Part shown: one piece after another, positions 17,067-27,894 of the stretch
How the letters are laid out: each line of letters starts with the position of its first letter
How positions within the stretch are numbered: the stretch's first letter is position 1
Assembly: GCF_035751725.1 (NCBI RefSeq)
Contig: NZ_CP142104.1
Location: 4,278,001-4,342,000, forward strand
Source of the DNA: Pseudomonas frederiksbergensis
GTDB lineage: Bacteria > Pseudomonadota > Gammaproteobacteria > Pseudomonadales > Pseudomonadaceae
Direction: 5' to 3'
DNA length: 64,000 bases
Made by a program: the position numbers and the translations under genes
The notes under the pieces: model-generated
Seen by the model: the letters and a program-made list of their open reading frames with translations, nothing else
Databases searched by the model: none
What the model was told of the DNA's origin: nothing

Positions 17067-17355
17067 CGACAATTTTCTGATGCCAATTCCAACTCGTCCG
17101 ACGTATCGGGCACTGAGCACCTTACCGACGGGCGTAGGCTCCTCATGCCAGGCGTTTGCCGCGCTGACGAACGGGCGAGTCGTCACCGGGGGATTGGCGA
17201 ATGCCGGCGGCAACAGCGAAGCCGTTCAGCATGAGCTCCGAGGCCAGGTCTCCTGTAACGCAACCCCGGCTTCATGGGGCGCTGTGCTCGGTCTCCAATC
17301 TCATCGACGCGACGCGAACGCGATTGAGCGGGCAACCATAACCCCCAGAACCTGA
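17067..17355 (+). pseudogene. Decayed RCC1-like repeat remnant of the preceding gene
   Basis: In the frame that ends at 17355, the translation VNDNFLMPIPTRPTYRALST continues into AFAALTNGRVVTGGLANAGG and then QVSCNATPASWGAVLG. This resembles the repeating AFAAL..GxVVTWGxAxxGG units of RCC1-like proteins that follow Ig-like domains in some Pseudomonas proteins. The frame is +1 relative to the upstream CDS and stops after less than two units. I infer a frameshift at the A-run near 17048 and a 3' truncation. Confidence 0.5.
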
Positions 17356-17396
17356 TAAGGGCGCGCACGCCTTTGCCGGCAAAACGAACAAAACCC

Positions 17397-17418
17397 GGCC
17401 TGTCCAAATGGACAGGCC
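17397..17418. terminator. Intrinsic terminator of the large adhesin gene
   Basis: Perfect 9-bp stem GGCCTGTCC / GGACAGGCC with an AAAT loop, followed on the reverse strand by GGGTTTTG. It lies 24 bp after the stop of the adhesin gene, and may also act on forward transcripts. Confidence 0.75.
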
Positions 17419-17441
17419 GTGTTTCGTCATTCCAGCTCACC

Positions 17442-20400
17442 TCATACCGTATCCACTTTCAACGAATGATCATTCAACATCCCAATGATGATCGTCGCGG
17501 TATCAGCCCCTCCAATCATCCCACCCGATCCCGGCGTGACGCCGTAATGGCTGGCAAGATCGACGCCCGCCAGGTCGATGGTCTGGTTCGGCGTCGCGCC
17601 GGCGGTGCTGCTGACGTCAATGCTGGTAATGACCGATGCACCGGTCCCCGTGACGGTGAAGTGCAGGTAGTCGTCCAGGGACGCGGCGCTGCCGTTTTCG
17701 CCCAATAGCAGTTGGGACAAGTCGAGTTTGTCGAGGCCCGGGGTGAAGTCAGTGATGACGTCGTGGCCGCTGTTGCCCGCCTGCCATTGGAAGGTGTCGG
17801 CGCCACTGCCACCGGTGAGGGTGTTGTTGCCCAGGCCACCGATCAGGAGGTCGTCGCCTCCCCCGCCGTTAAGCACGTCATGGCCAAGCCCGCCGTCAAT
17901 GCGATTGCCCGCGCTGTCGCCGGTGAGCGTGTCGTTGAAGTTCGAGCCGACGAGGTTTTCGATGCCCGCCAGGGTATCGATACCGGCGCCCAGGGTATTT
18001 TGCGCGGCGAGCAGGCCGAGGTTCACGGTGACGCCAGCAGTGGCATGGGCGTAGCTGGCGGTGTCGTTGCCAGTGCCGCCATCGAGCAGGTCATTGCCGG
18101 CGCCGCTATAGAGCAAGTCATTGCCCGCTTCGCCATGCAGGGTGTTGTTGCCCGTGCCGGTGGCAAGAATGTCATCGCCGTCGCCAGCGTTGAGCACGTT
18201 GTCGCCGTTGCCGGCCAGCAGCACATCGTCGCCCGCCGTCCCCGTGAGGGTGTGGCCTGCTTGATAGCTGATGCCTACCCCGGCGCTGTCGCTGCCGCCG
18301 TGGTTGTCGCTGGCGGTGTAGGTGCCGTGGAAATCCGCCGTGCTGTCCTGGGCGCCCGCGTAGTTGACGGTCATGGTCAGTTGGTAGTTTTCCGAGCCAT
18401 TGCCAGGATTCGGGATATTGATCACATGAATCTGGTAGTTGCCGGTCGCCGCCGCCGTGAACGAGGCGCCGTCGCTGATCGCGATGAACGGCCCGCCGTT
18501 GAAGGAGTACTCCATGGCGATGCGACCCGCCGCCAGGTTGTGGTCCAGCGTGAGGGTTTCGCCCTGCTTCAGGCTGATGTTTAGCCGGTCTTCATCGTTC
18601 GTGTTGCTGTTCGACACGGACCCCAGCGCGCCACTGACCACCAGCACTGCGGTCATGCTCGCGGCGTTGGCGACGAAGGCGCTGCGGTTGAGGTTGATCG
18701 ACTGGACGTTATTGCCGGCGAAACTAGCAGTGCCGGTGCTGCCGGTGAAGTCCGCCCCCTTGGCAATCCAGCCGGTATTGAAGCTGGTCGGCGAGGCGGT
18801 GAGCGGGTCGCCATTGGCGTCGCTGTCGTTGCCCAGCAGCAGCTCACCGGGGACGACAATGTTGCCCGACAGGACGTTGGTGATGATGTTGTCATCGACC
18901 GCCACGGGAGGGCTGTTGGGTTGGACCTTGATGACCAGGTTGGAGCTGGCCAGGTCGCCGTCGTTGTCGCTGAGGGTGTAGCCGATGTTTTCGGTGATCA
19001 ACGTACCCGTGTTGGTCTGGGAGGTGTAGCTGAACGCGCCGGTATCGAGATTCACCAGCAGCGTGCCATCGTGGCCGGTGGCGATGCTCACCGTGTTGGT
19101 CGCCGTGTTGAACGAGCCATGGTTGACCCCGCCGCTGGCAGTCAGCGCGCCGTGACCACCGTTGGCGTCCGGGTTGTAGCTGTAGGTCGTGCCATCCACC
19201 ACAAGGCTTTTGACAAATCCACCGTCGGCGCCGAACGAACCTCCCTCGCCGAACAGGCTGCCGGTGACCGGCACGCCCTGCACAGTGCCGGAAAGCACCG
19301 AGTTGAGTTGGTTCAAGTCGGTGACCACCACCGCGTTGGTGTCGGTATGCGTGCTGCCGTCGTAGGCCAGCGGATCGAGGTTGATGTTTCTCGCGCCGCT
19401 GCCCAGGCCGATCGCATAGTTCTTGATGTCATTGGCTTCGAGGAAAGCTTTCCACGCGGCTTCGTCCGCCGAGTCGATCTCGCCCAAGGTCGGTTTGCCG
19501 TCGGAGAAGAAATAACCGACGTTCTGGGCGTCGGTCAGTTTGCCCGAGGTTGCGAACGATGTCTGGGCCATCGCCACGGCCGCGTCGTAGTTGGTGTCAC
19601 CGTGGGCATTCAGCGCGGCGATCAAGGTCTTGGCAGTTGCCACGTCCACCCACACGGGGCTCTGGGCGGTGGCGCTGCCGCTGAAGGTCACGAGCTGGAC
19701 CTTCACATCGCCCATGTCGTCGTATTTGTCGAGCAAGGCGTTGATTGCCTGCTTGGCCAGGTCCATTCGCGAGAGCCCAGGCACGCCGGAGGGGTCTTTC
19801 ATGCTGCCGGAGACGTCGAGCACGATGAGCAGGTTCGAATCGATCTCGGTCGCCGTCACCGAACGCTCGGACGCGACAGCCTTGGGTACGTCATCGACGA
19901 TGCTCACCACCAGGTTGCCCGTGGTGCTGTTGCCCAGGGCGTCAGTGGCCTGGTAAGTGAAGCTCTCCGTCAATACGTTCGGGCCATCGTTGGCATGGGG
20001 TGAGGTTGTCGCAGGAGAAGTCAGCGTATAGGTGTAGGACCCGTCGGGATTGAGCAGCAGTTGACCATGGGCGCCAGTGGCGTCACCCACCAAGGCGAAC
20101 GTGACGGCTCCGGTTGCACCAGTGACCGAGCCGACCAGGGAGCCGCTGGCGGTTTCGCTGGTGGAACCCGGCTCGCTGCCGGTCGCGGTGCCGGGCGCCA
20201 GGTCCTGGCCGTCCTGTTTCAGGTCCAGGGCCTTTTCGTAAACGGTGATGTCATGGTCGGTCTCGGCAACCAGGCAGCTGTTGTGCACATCGATGGTGAT
20301 GGTGGTGGTGCTTTCATCACCGTCACCGTCGCGCACGGTGTAGGTGAACACGTCAGTGGCACCCGCCTCGCCGACGGAACCTGGATAGCTGTGGTAAACC

Positions 20401-23400
20401 GCGTTGCCGCTGGCATCCAGGGTCAGGTAGCCATAAGTGCCGTTGATCTGCGTATTCAAGCCGCCATTGGCCGAACTTGAGGTGTCATTGCCGGCACGCA
20501 CGCCAATCACAGTGCCACCGTCGGCGCCGAGCACGTCGTTGTGCAACACGTTGCCGCTGACCGTCCCGCCCTCCACCACTGCGGCGGTATCGCAATGTGC
20601 CTTGGGTACGTCGTCGACGATCGTGATGACGATGGTGCTGGTGACGGTGTTGCCGAGTGAATCCGTGGCTTGGTAGGTGAAGCTTTCGCTCAGCTCATTC
20701 GGGCCGTCGTTGGCGGCGGGCGTTGTCGTGGCGGGCGACGTCAGCGTGTAAGTGTAGGAGCCGTCCGGGTTGAGCAGCAATTGACCGTGGGCGCCGGTGG
20801 CATTGCCGACCAGGGCGAAGGTGACGGCGCCGACGGCACCGGTCACCGAGTCGAGCAGGCTGCCGCTGGCGGTTTCGCGAGTGGCGTCCGGCAGGCTGCC
20901 GACGACGGTGCCAGGCGCCAGGTCCTGGCCATCCTGGTTCAGGTCGAGCGCGCTTTCGTGCACGCTGATTTCATCGTCCGGTGCGGCGACCAGGCGGCAG
21001 TTGTGCACATCAATGGTGATGGTGGTGGTGCTTTCATCCCCATCGGCGTCGCGCACGGTGTAGGTGAACACGTCGGTGGCGCCCGGTGCGCTGACGGCGT
21101 TCGGGTTGCTGTGGTAGACAGCGTTGCCGTTGGCGTCCAGGGTCAGGTAGCCGTAGGTGCCGTTGATCTGGCTATTGAGGCCGCCGATGGCCGAGGTCGA
21201 GGTATCGCTGCCGGCGCGAACACCTATCACCGCGCCGCTCGCCGCAGGTCCATCGGCACCGCCCTCATCATTATTGAGGACGTTTCCGCTGACCGTCCCG
21301 CCCTCTTCCACCGAGGCGGAGTCAGCGCGGGCAGTAGGCAGGTCATCAACGATGTTCACGTCCAGATTGCCGTTGGCCGTGGTGCCGTTATCGTCAGTGA
21401 CCACTACGGCGAATTGCTCGCCCAGGCTGTTGGCGCCATTGGCGTTGGGATGAGCTTCGTTGTCGAGCAAGGTGTAGCTGTAGCTGACCACGCCCGTGGC
21501 GGCGTTGAAGCCGGTCACGGTGAGGGTGTTGCCCAGCGCCGTGGTGATCGATTGTGGAAAACCTGCCGTCACCCCGCCGCTGACCACGGTAATGCCGCCG
21601 ACGCTCAGGGTCTGCACGCCGTCCAGCGCGGTCACGGTGAAGGTGCCGCTTTGCATCTGCGCCGAGGTGTCCGGGCTGCTGCCGTCGTCGAGGTTTTTTT
21701 CCTGAACGGTGAGTTCACCGCCTTCGGTGTCCAGGCCGTCGATGATCACCGGGTCGTCATTGTTATGAACCTGCAACACCAGGTTCGCGGTGCTGGTGTC
21801 GCCATCGGCGTCGGTCAAGGTGTAGGTGAAGGTTTCCGTGCCGTTGCCGCCGCCGTTCAGGCCTTTGAAATCGGTATCGGACGCGTTGAGCGTGTAGGTG
21901 TAGGAACCGTCGGCGTTGAGCACCAGGGTGCCGTAGGTGCCGGTGAACGTGCCGGGAGTGATCGGACCGGACGCCACCTGATCGGCGCCTTGGCTGTCGT
22001 TGGGCAGCACGCTGCCGGTGAGGGTCAGGTTGCTTTCCGACGCGGTGCCGGCGTTGCTGTCGTCCACGGCGTTGGGCACGTCATCGACAATGCTCACATC
22101 CAGATTGCCGTTGGCCGTGGTGCCGTTATCGTCGGTGACCACTACGGCGAATTGCTCGCCCAGGCTGTTGGCGCCATTGGCGTTGGGATGAGCTTCGTTG
22201 TCGAGCAAGGTGTAGCTGTAGCTGACCACGCCCGTGGCGGCGTTGAAGCCGGTCACGGTCAGGGTGTTGCCCAACGCGGTGGTGATCGATTGTGGAAAAC
22301 CCGCCGTCACCCCGCCGCTGACCACGGTAATGCCGCCGACGCTCAGGGTCTGCACGCCGTCCAGCGCGGTCACGGTGAAGGTGCCGCTTTGCGTCAGCGC
22401 GGAGGCGTCCGGACTGCTGCCGTCGTCGAGGTTTTTTTCCTGGACGGTGAGTTCACCGCCTTCGGTGTCCAGGCCGTCGATGATCACCGGGTCGTCATTG
22501 TTATGAACCTGCAACACCAGGTTCGCGGTGCTGGTGTCGCCATCGGCGTCGGTCAAGGTGTAGGTAAAGGTTTCCGTGCCGTTGCCGCCGCCGTGCAACG
22601 CGACGAACTGTGGATCGCTGGTGTTCAGCGTGTAGGTGTAGGTGCCGTTGGGATTGAGGACCAGGGTGCCGTAAGTGCCAGTGAACGTGCCGCCAATGAT
22701 CGGCCCGCTGTCAGGGCCGGTGGGAATGCGGTCGGCGCCTTGGTGATCGTTGGGCAAGACATTGCCAGTGAGCGTGACAAGGGTTTGCGACGCTGTGCTG
22801 GCGTGGCTGTCGTCGATCGCCTCGGGAACGTCGTCGGTGATGTTGACGTCCAGGCTTGCGTTCGCGGTATCACCGTCGCTGTCGATGGCCACCACCGGAA
22901 ATTGTTCGCTGATGGTGTTGGCACCGCCGCCCGCCGGATGCGTTTCGTTGTCGGTCAGGGTGTAGCTGTAGCTGACGACGCCGGTGGCCGGGTCGTATCC
23001 AGTGATCGTCAGCGTATTGCCCAAGGGCGACGTGATGGACTGCGGGAACCCTGCGGGCACGCCACCGGTGATAACGCTGATGCCGCCGATGCTCAAGCTG
23101 CTCAGGCCGTCGGGCGCCGACACGCTGAAGGTGCCGCTTCGCACCAACGCACCGGGATTGCTGGCGGTGCCGTCGGCAAGGTTGGATTCGTTGGCGGTCA
23201 GTTCACCGTCGTCCACGGTCAGGCCACCGAGGGTGACGGGGCTGTCGGGGGTTTCAGGAATCACCGGAGGTACGCTTGCGTCGTCGCCGTCGCCATCGCC
23301 ATCCGGGTCGGCCGCCAGCTCCAACTGCGGGAACTCCGGTATGCCATTGAACCCGGCGGTCGGGAAGCCGATCAGTGGGTCGACCTGCCCACCGACTTCT

Positions 23401-23813
23401 TCCAGCAACACAAAACTGTGCCCGCCGCCTACCGCGCCCGGGTTGCCGCCCTCGGCCCCGGCAGCCGTGGCCTCGCCAGCCTGGGTCGGGTCGGCGCCAG
23501 CGGCGATGGCTTGCTGCAGTTGCTGCACGTCAGTGAGCTGGGCCTCGCTCGGCGTCGGCGTTTGCGGCGTGTCCACCCGTGGCGCCTGCTGGTCGGCAAG
23601 CAATTGCGGGGTCAAGGTCAAATCGCTGCCGCGCCCCAGGGTCAGCTCATGGCCGTTTTGCAGATGCACCGCGACAGCGCCTTCAGCCCCGGTGACCAGA
23701 TGCTCGCCGGCATACAGCCGATCACCTTCGACCAGGGGGCGCCGCAGCCCACCGGCATCCTGTGCGAAAACCTGCCCTACCACCTTGCTGACGGTACCGA
23801 TGAGCGCTGCCAT
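17442..23813 (-). CDS. LapA/MapA-like RTX adhesin with N-terminal retention module
   Basis: 2,123 residues from ATG 23813 (GGAGGGAAGG before it). The N-terminal retention module is visible ([15 protein letters not shown]...[22 protein letters not shown]), followed by a LapG-type cleavage motif TAAG at residues 116-119. Seven or so T1SS-143/VCBS-type repeats follow, then a von Willebrand A domain with [13 protein letters not shown], then RTX nonapeptides ([20 protein letters not shown]) and a C-terminal T1SS signal region. In the LapA system, periplasmic LapG cuts at the di-alanine to release the adhesin, and c-di-GMP-bound LapD blocks this. The divergent genes encode its TolC/ABC/HlyD exporter. 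lapD and lapG are not in the window. MapA is the closest functional analogue I know; no DNA evidence separates LapA from MapA here. Confidence 0.9.
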   Translation of the reverse strand: MAALIGTVSKVVGQVFAQDAGGLRRPLVEGDRLYAGEHLVTGAEGAVAVHLQNGHELTLGRGSDLTLTPQLLADQQAPRVDTPQTPTPSEAQLTDVQQLQQAIAAGADPTQAGEATAAGAEGGNPGAVGGGHSFVLLEEVGGQVDPLIGFPTAGFNGIPEFPQLELAADPDGDGDGDDASVPPVIPETPDSPVTLGGLTVDDGELTANESNLADGTASNPGALVRSGTFSVSAPDGLSSLSIGGISVITGGVPAGFPQSITSPLGNTLTITGYDPATGVVSYSYTLTDNETHPAGGGANTISEQFPVVAIDSDGDTANASLDVNITDDVPEAIDDSHASTASQTLVTLTGNVLPNDHQGADRIPTGPDSGPIIGGTFTGTYGTLVLNPNGTYTYTLNTSDPQFVALHGGGNGTETFTYTLTDADGDTSTANLVLQVHNNDDPVIIDGLDTEGGELTVQEKNLDDGSSPDASALTQSGTFTVTALDGVQTLSVGGITVVSGGVTAGFPQSITTALGNTLTVTGFNAATGVVSYSYTLLDNEAHPNANGANSLGEQFAVVVTDDNGTTANGNLDVSIVDDVPNAVDDSNAGTASESNLTLTGSVLPNDSQGADQVASGPITPGTFTGTYGTLVLNADGSYTYTLNASDTDFKGLNGGGNGTETFTYTLTDADGDTSTANLVLQVHNNDDPVIIDGLDTEGGELTVQEKNLDDGSSPDTSAQMQSGTFTVTALDGVQTLSVGGITVVSGGVTAGFPQSITTALGNTLTVTGFNAATGVVSYSYTLLDNEAHPNANGANSLGEQFAVVVTDDNGTTANGNLDVNIVDDLPTARADSASVEEGGTVSGNVLNNDEGGADGPAASGAVIGVRAGSDTSTSAIGGLNSQINGTYGYLTLDANGNAVYHSNPNAVSAPGATDVFTYTVRDADGDESTTTITIDVHNCRLVAAPDDEISVHESALDLNQDGQDLAPGTVVGSLPDATRETASGSLLDSVTGAVGAVTFALVGNATGAHGQLLLNPDGSYTYTLTSPATTTPAANDGPNELSESFTYQATDSLGNTVTSTIVITIVDDVPKAHCDTAAVVEGGTVSGNVLHNDVLGADGGTVIGVRAGNDTSSSANGGLNTQINGTYGYLTLDASGNAVYHSYPGSVGEAGATDVFTYTVRDGDGDESTTTITIDVHNSCLVAETDHDITVYEKALDLKQDGQDLAPGTATGSEPGSTSETASGSLVGSVTGATGAVTFALVGDATGAHGQLLLNPDGSYTYTLTSPATTSPHANDGPNVLTESFTYQATDALGNSTTGNLVVSIVDDVPKAVASERSVTATEIDSNLLIVLDVSGSMKDPSGVPGLSRMDLAKQAINALLDKYDDMGDVKVQLVTFSGSATAQSPVWVDVATAKTLIAALNAHGDTNYDAAVAMAQTSFATSGKLTDAQNVGYFFSDGKPTLGEIDSADEAAWKAFLEANDIKNYAIGLGSGARNINLDPLAYDGSTHTDTNAVVVTDLNQLNSVLSGTVQGVPVTGSLFGEGGSFGADGGFVKSLVVDGTTYSYNPDANGGHGALTASGGVNHGSFNTATNTVSIATGHDGTLLVNLDTGAFSYTSQTNTGTLITENIGYTLSDNDGDLASSNLVIKVQPNSPPVAVDDNIITNVLSGNIVVPGELLLGNDSDANGDPLTASPTSFNTGWIAKGADFTGSTGTASFAGNNVQSINLNRSAFVANAASMTAVLVVSGALGSVSNSNTNDEDRLNISLKQGETLTLDHNLAAGRIAMEYSFNGGPFIAISDGASFTAAATGNYQIHVINIPNPGNGSENYQLTMTVNYAGAQDSTADFHGTYTASDNHGGSDSAGVGISYQAGHTLTGTAGDDVLLAGNGDNVLNAGDGDDILATGTGNNTLHGEAGNDLLYSGAGNDLLDGGTGNDTASYAHATAGVTVNLGLLAAQNTLGAGIDTLAGIENLVGSNFNDTLTGDSAGNRIDGGLGHDVLNGGGGDDLLIGGLGNNTLTGGSGADTFQWQAGNSGHDVITDFTPGLDKLDLSQLLLGENGSAASLDDYLHFTVTGTGASVITSIDVSSTAGATPNQTIDLAGVDLASHYGVTPGSGGMIGGADTATIIIGMLNDHSLKVDTV
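21342..22594. repeat. Two near-identical 515-bp repeats (738-bp period) within the adhesin gene
   Basis: Bases 21342-21856 and 22080-22594 are almost the same, offset by exactly 738 bp (246 codons). Both encode the [19 protein letters not shown] and [17 protein letters not shown] block. A second, less exact pair with a 720-bp period (around 19.9-21.3 kb) encodes the [10 protein letters not shown] and [16 protein letters not shown] blocks. Such identity points to recent duplication or gene conversion and makes repeat number variable. Confidence 0.85.
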
Positions 23814-24263
23814 GTGCCTTCCCTCCGCTGCCAACCACAGTCGGCACCTGTCTGGGTGAAGAATCGATGCTGAGGTCGCCGCCAGAATTTGGAAAATCTG
23901 CCAGCTTTCGGGACGGTAGAAGGCACGATCAAATTGTCACAACGACAAAAAAACGTCACTCAAACTGTCTCGTTTTTGAACCATTCAGCGTTTCTTCACT
24001 TCGCTTAAAAAATTATCCGGAACTTTTTATTGACGCCCAAAAGTCGTCAGAAGCCTTATACGGCGAGGCTTTCGCTTTGAACAATGTGCTGGATTTTTCG
24101 AAGTACATAAGTTTTTTTTGGAATAACGCTTATGAGAAATTCTTCTTAGGTTTTCTCTAGGATGTTCTTAGCTGTGTTGTTACAAGGTTGAAACGGTTTT
24201 GATCTTTTAAACGTCAATATTCTGGCGACAACGAAGCACAACAGACCTCAGGAGAAGCACCCC
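23814..24263. promoter_or_regulatory. AT-rich divergent promoter region of adhesin and its exporter
   Basis: 450 bp between the two divergent starts, clearly more AT-rich than the flanking genes, especially 23940-24200 with several T and A runs (AAAAAACG, AACTTTTTATTG, AAGTTTTTTTTGGAATAACG). It must carry promoters for both the adhesin and the tolC-abc-hlyD operon. I could not identify a definite FleQ, sigma-54 or other box. AGGAG sits before the tolC start. Confidence 0.5.
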
Positions 24264-25622
24264 ATGCGCGTTCTTTCCCCCCTCTGCAGCGCGGTTTTAC
24301 TGGCCATGGCCTGCTCCTCTCAGGTACAGGCGATGTCCCTGACCGAGGCGATCCAAAGCACCATCGCCACTCACCCTGAACTCGCGCAACGGGTGGACAG
24401 CCGTTTGTCGGCCAACGAAGACGTCAAGGTCGCCAGGGGGGGCTTTTTCCCATCGGTGGATTTGAACGCAGGTTATGGCCGCGGCTACAGCGACAACACC
24501 AATACCCGCGCGCTGGGAAACCACCACACCAACATCCTGACCTACACCCAGTCGGAGCTGCGCCTGCGGCAAATGATCTTCGACGGGTTCAACACCGCCA
24601 ATGAAGTGCAGCGCACCCAGGGCGTGGTCAATTCCCGGGCCTATTACGCCCAGGGCACCGCCCAGGATCTGGCCCTGCGCACCATCGAGGTCTACCTGGA
24701 AGTGCTCAAGCGTCGGGAATTGGTGACCCTGGCCAAGAACAACCTGCAAGCGCACCTGCGGGTCAACGACCAGATCGGCCTGCGCACCGAGCGTGGCGTG
24801 GGCAGTACCGCCGACTCCGACCAGTCCAATGCCCGTCGGGCCTTGGCGGAAAACAACTACGACACCGCCCAGGTCGACCTGGCCGACGCCGAAGCGAACT
24901 TCTACAGCGTGGTCGGGCGCATGCCCGATGAGTTGGAAACCCCAGCGTCCACCAAAGGTGAAATCCCCGCCGACCTGCGCGAAGCCCAGCAAAGCATGGT
25001 GGATAACAACCCGTACCTGAAATCGGCCCAGGCCGACATCCAGTCCGCCGAGAGCCAGTACGAAGTGGCGAAGTCGCCGTTCTATCCGCGCTTCGATGCC
25101 GAAGCAGCGGTGGGCGCCAACAACAATCTCGGCGGCGAGGAAGGCCATGACAACAACTGGCGGCTGGGCGTGGTCATGAACTACAACCTGTTCCGTGGCG
25201 GCAGCGACAAGGCACGGCTGGCGTCCAACGCCCACCAGATCAACCAGGCCATGGACATCCGCAACAACGCCCTGCGCCAGCTCAACGAAGACACGCGCCT
25301 GGCCTGGAACGCCATGCTCAACGCCCGCAAACAGACCCCGACCGCCCGCGAGTACGCCGAAACCACTTCCCGCGTGCGCGCCGCGTACCAGGATCAGTTC
25401 GGCCTCGGCCAACGTACCCTGCTCGACCTGCTCGACAGCGAAAACGAGCTGTACAACGCCAACCGCCGCTACACCGAGGTGCGTTATACCGAGGAGTATT
25501 CGATGTACCGGGTGCTGGCGAACATGGGCCTGCTGCTGCAAAAACAACGGATCGTGCTACCGGCCGATGCGGTCGCGCAGACCGAAGTCAAGAACCAGGC
25601 ACGCCTGCCGGAACTGAAGTAA
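24264..25622 (+). CDS. TolC family outer membrane protein of the adhesin exporter (LapE-like)
   Basis: 452 residues with signal peptide MRVLSPLCSAVLLAMACSSQVQA. Two outer-membrane efflux repeats follow (about 25-215 and 235-425), with TolC features such as LTEAIQSTIATHPEL, LGQRTLLDLLDSENELYNANRR near the C-terminal half and the long alpha-helical barrel pattern. This is the outer-membrane duct of the type I secretion system. The ABC gene follows almost at once, so the three exporter genes form an operon read away from the adhesin gene. Confidence 0.92.
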   Translation: MRVLSPLCSAVLLAMACSSQVQAMSLTEAIQSTIATHPELAQRVDSRLSANEDVKVARGGFFPSVDLNAGYGRGYSDNTNTRALGNHHTNILTYTQSELRLRQMIFDGFNTANEVQRTQGVVNSRAYYAQGTAQDLALRTIEVYLEVLKRRELVTLAKNNLQAHLRVNDQIGLRTERGVGSTADSDQSNARRALAENNYDTAQVDLADAEANFYSVVGRMPDELETPASTKGEIPADLREAQQSMVDNNPYLKSAQADIQSAESQYEVAKSPFYPRFDAEAAVGANNNLGGEEGHDNNWRLGVVMNYNLFRGGSDKARLASNAHQINQAMDIRNNALRQLNEDTRLAWNAMLNARKQTPTAREYAETTSRVRAAYQDQFGLGQRTLLDLLDSENELYNANRRYTEVRYTEEYSMYRVLANMGLLLQKQRIVLPADAVAQTEVKNQARLPELK

Positions 25623-25641
25623 TCCTGTGGGAGCGATCGAT

Positions 25642-27801
25642 GTGACCAGCATGGAACCCACAAACCCGAGCGCCGACCCGCGCTTGAATTTCGATGATCC
25701 CTTGCTGGACGGCTTGTTGATCCTCTGCAAACTCCATGGCGCGACCGTCAGCCGCGCCAGCCTCAGCGCCGGGCTTCCTATGGCGCACCAACGCTTGAGC
25801 CTGGACCTGCTGCCCCGCGCAGCGGCCCGGGCCAGTTTGCAGGCGCGACTGTTGCGTCGCGACCTGGCGGACATTTCGGCGCTTAATTTGCCGGTGATGC
25901 TGATCCTCGCCGGGGGCCGCTGTGCAATATTGCGGCGCTGGGGCGAGGACGGTCGCGCGCTTATCCTGCCCAGCGAGGCCGACGGCGGCGAACAATGGGT
26001 CAGCCGTGAGGAACTGACCACCGACTACAGCGGCCAGGCACTTTTCGCCCGGCCGCGCCACGAACTCGAAGACTTGCGCGCGCCCTTGGTGCCGCGGGTC
26101 GAAGCCTGGTTTCGCGACACCTTGAAACTGTCGCGCTGGCTGTACAGCGACGCGATCCTGGCGAGTTTCCTGATCAACCTGCTGGGGTTGATGGTGCCGC
26201 TGTTCGTCATGCAGACCTACGACCGCGTGGTACCGAACCAAGCCACCTCAACGTTGTGGGTGCTGGCCGTAGGGCTGTTGATCGGCACCGGTTTCGAACT
26301 GGTGTTGCGGGTGGTGCGCGCTCATCTGCTGGACACCGCCGGCAAGAAGACCGACGTGATTCTCTCCGCCACACTGTTCGAGCGCATCACCGGCATGGCG
26401 ATGAAGGCCAAGCCGGTGACCATCGGCGGATTTGCCCAGAGCATCCATGACTTCCAGGGCCTGCGGGAATTTCTCACGGCGGTGACCCTCACCAGCCTGA
26501 TCGATCTGCCCTTCGCCCTGCTGATGCTGGTGGTGATCGGCCTGTTGGGCGGCTGGCTGGTGGTGATTCCCGTGGTCGCGTTTCCGATCACCATCGTCTT
26601 CGCGATGTTCATCCAGGCGCGCCTGCGCGACACCGTGCAAAAGAGCCTGGCCTTGGGCGCCCAACGGCAGGCCCTGCTGATCGAAACCCTCGGCGGCTTG
26701 GAAACCCTCAAGGCTTGCAGTGCCGAAAGCGAGCGCCAGCATCAATGGGAAAGCACCCACGGCGCCCTCACCCGCCTGGACAGCCATGCGCGCAACCTCT
26801 CGGCCCTGGCAACCAACGGCACGCTGTTCCTGCAACAACTGGCGGGCATGGCCACCATCGTTGCCGGGGTCTACAGCATCATCGCCGGCAACCTCAGCGT
26901 CGGCGCACTGGTGGCGACCTACATGCTCGGCAGCCGTGTACTGGCCCCGCTCGGGCAGATCGCCGGGCTGATCACTCGTTACCAGCAAGCCCAGCTCACC
27001 ATGCGCAGCACCGATGCGCTGATGGCGTTGCCCCAGGAGCGTGACGCCAAGCAACGCCCACTGGATCGCACCCAATTGCAGGGCGCGCTGGACGTCAACG
27101 GCGTGACCTTTCACTACAACGGCCAGGACGCCCCGGCGCTGGCCAACATCAGCTTCAGCATCAAGCCTGGCGAACGGGTCGGGATCATCGGCCGCAGCGG
27201 CTCGGGCAAAAGCACCCTGGCGCGGCTGGTGATGGGGTTCTATGCACCGGAGCAAGGCCAGTTGCTGCTGGACGGCCTGGACCTGCGACAGCTGGACGTC
27301 GCCGACCTGCGCCAACAGATCGGCTACGTCGCCCATGACCTGCCACTGCTGGCCGGCAGCCTGCGGGACAACCTCACACTCGGCGCTCGCTATATCAGCG
27401 ACGCACGCATGCTCGAAGTGGCCGAACTGACCGGCGTCACCGAACTGGCGCGCCAGCATCCCCAGGGGTTCGACCGTCCGGTGGGCGAGCGCGGGCAGTT
27501 GCTGTCCGGTGGCCAGCGCCAGGCCGTGCTGCTGGCCCGGGCCCTGTTGCTGGACCCGCCGATCCTGCTGCTGGACGAACCCACCAGCGCGATGGACAAC
27601 AGCAGCGAAGACGCCCTGCGGCAAAAGCTTCACACCCACGTGCAAGGCAAGACCGTGCTGCTGGTCACCCACCGCACCTCGATGCTGAGCCTGGTAGACC
27701 GTTTGGTGGTGCTGGATAACGGCCGGATCGTCGCGGACGGGCCGAAGGACGCGGTGATCGATGCGCTGCGCAAGGGACGGGTGGGCTCTGCGGCGGTATA
27801 G
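25642..27801 (+). CDS. Type I secretion permease/ATPase (LapB-like)
   Basis: About 719 residues from GTG at 25642, which has GGGAG seven bases upstream; GTG 25627 and ATG 25651 are alternatives. An N-terminal C39-like domain lacks the catalytic cysteine (about 15-150), as in HlyB-type exporters of uncleaved substrates. Six membrane segments follow (about 165-420). The ATPase domain has Walker A IGRSGSGKSTL, signature LSGGQRQAV, Walker B ILLLDEPTSAMD and H-loop VTHRTS. The sequence RSRWLYxDAI...NQATSTLWVLA is typical of LapB proteins. It powers export of the large adhesin through the TolC duct. Confidence 0.93.
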   Translation: MTSMEPTNPSADPRLNFDDPLLDGLLILCKLHGATVSRASLSAGLPMAHQRLSLDLLPRAAARASLQARLLRRDLADISALNLPVMLILAGGRCAILRRWGEDGRALILPSEADGGEQWVSREELTTDYSGQALFARPRHELEDLRAPLVPRVEAWFRDTLKLSRWLYSDAILASFLINLLGLMVPLFVMQTYDRVVPNQATSTLWVLAVGLLIGTGFELVLRVVRAHLLDTAGKKTDVILSATLFERITGMAMKAKPVTIGGFAQSIHDFQGLREFLTAVTLTSLIDLPFALLMLVVIGLLGGWLVVIPVVAFPITIVFAMFIQARLRDTVQKSLALGAQRQALLIETLGGLETLKACSAESERQHQWESTHGALTRLDSHARNLSALATNGTLFLQQLAGMATIVAGVYSIIAGNLSVGALVATYMLGSRVLAPLGQIAGLITRYQQAQLTMRSTDALMALPQERDAKQRPLDRTQLQGALDVNGVTFHYNGQDAPALANISFSIKPGERVGIIGRSGSGKSTLARLVMGFYAPEQGQLLLDGLDLRQLDVADLRQQIGYVAHDLPLLAGSLRDNLTLGARYISDARMLEVAELTGVTELARQHPQGFDRPVGERGQLLSGGQRQAVLLARALLLDPPILLLDEPTSAMDNSSEDALRQKLHTHVQGKTVLLVTHRTSMLSLVDRLVVLDNGRIVADGPKDAVIDALRKGRVGSAAV

Positions 27802-27818
27802 CTACCAACACATACCAC

Positions 27819-27848
27819 TGTGGCGAGGGAGCAAGCTTCCTCGCCACA
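27819..27848. repeat. REP-type hairpin inside the exporter operon
   Basis: Inverted repeat TGTGGCGAGG / CCTCGCCACA around GAGCAAGCTT, in the 93-bp gap between the ABC and HlyD-like genes. It is a single REP unit of the class seen elsewhere in the window. It may lower readthrough or stabilise the upstream mRNA. Confidence 0.7.
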
Positions 27849-27894
27849 AAAGCTGCACACCGGATCATTACATTTAGCCAACGGGTACCGCCCC

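Noticed and set aside
20670..23873. 1,067-codon forward open frame opposite the adhesin
   Set aside because: Composition mirrors the reverse-strand repeats (GVG/AVG-rich), no ribosome binding site, no domain; a shadow of the repetitive GC-rich adhesin gene.
27820..27894. Longer start for the HlyD-like gene (MAREQASSPQ...)
   Set aside because: It translates a REP hairpin; MSAQTPDQ at 27895 fits the family.
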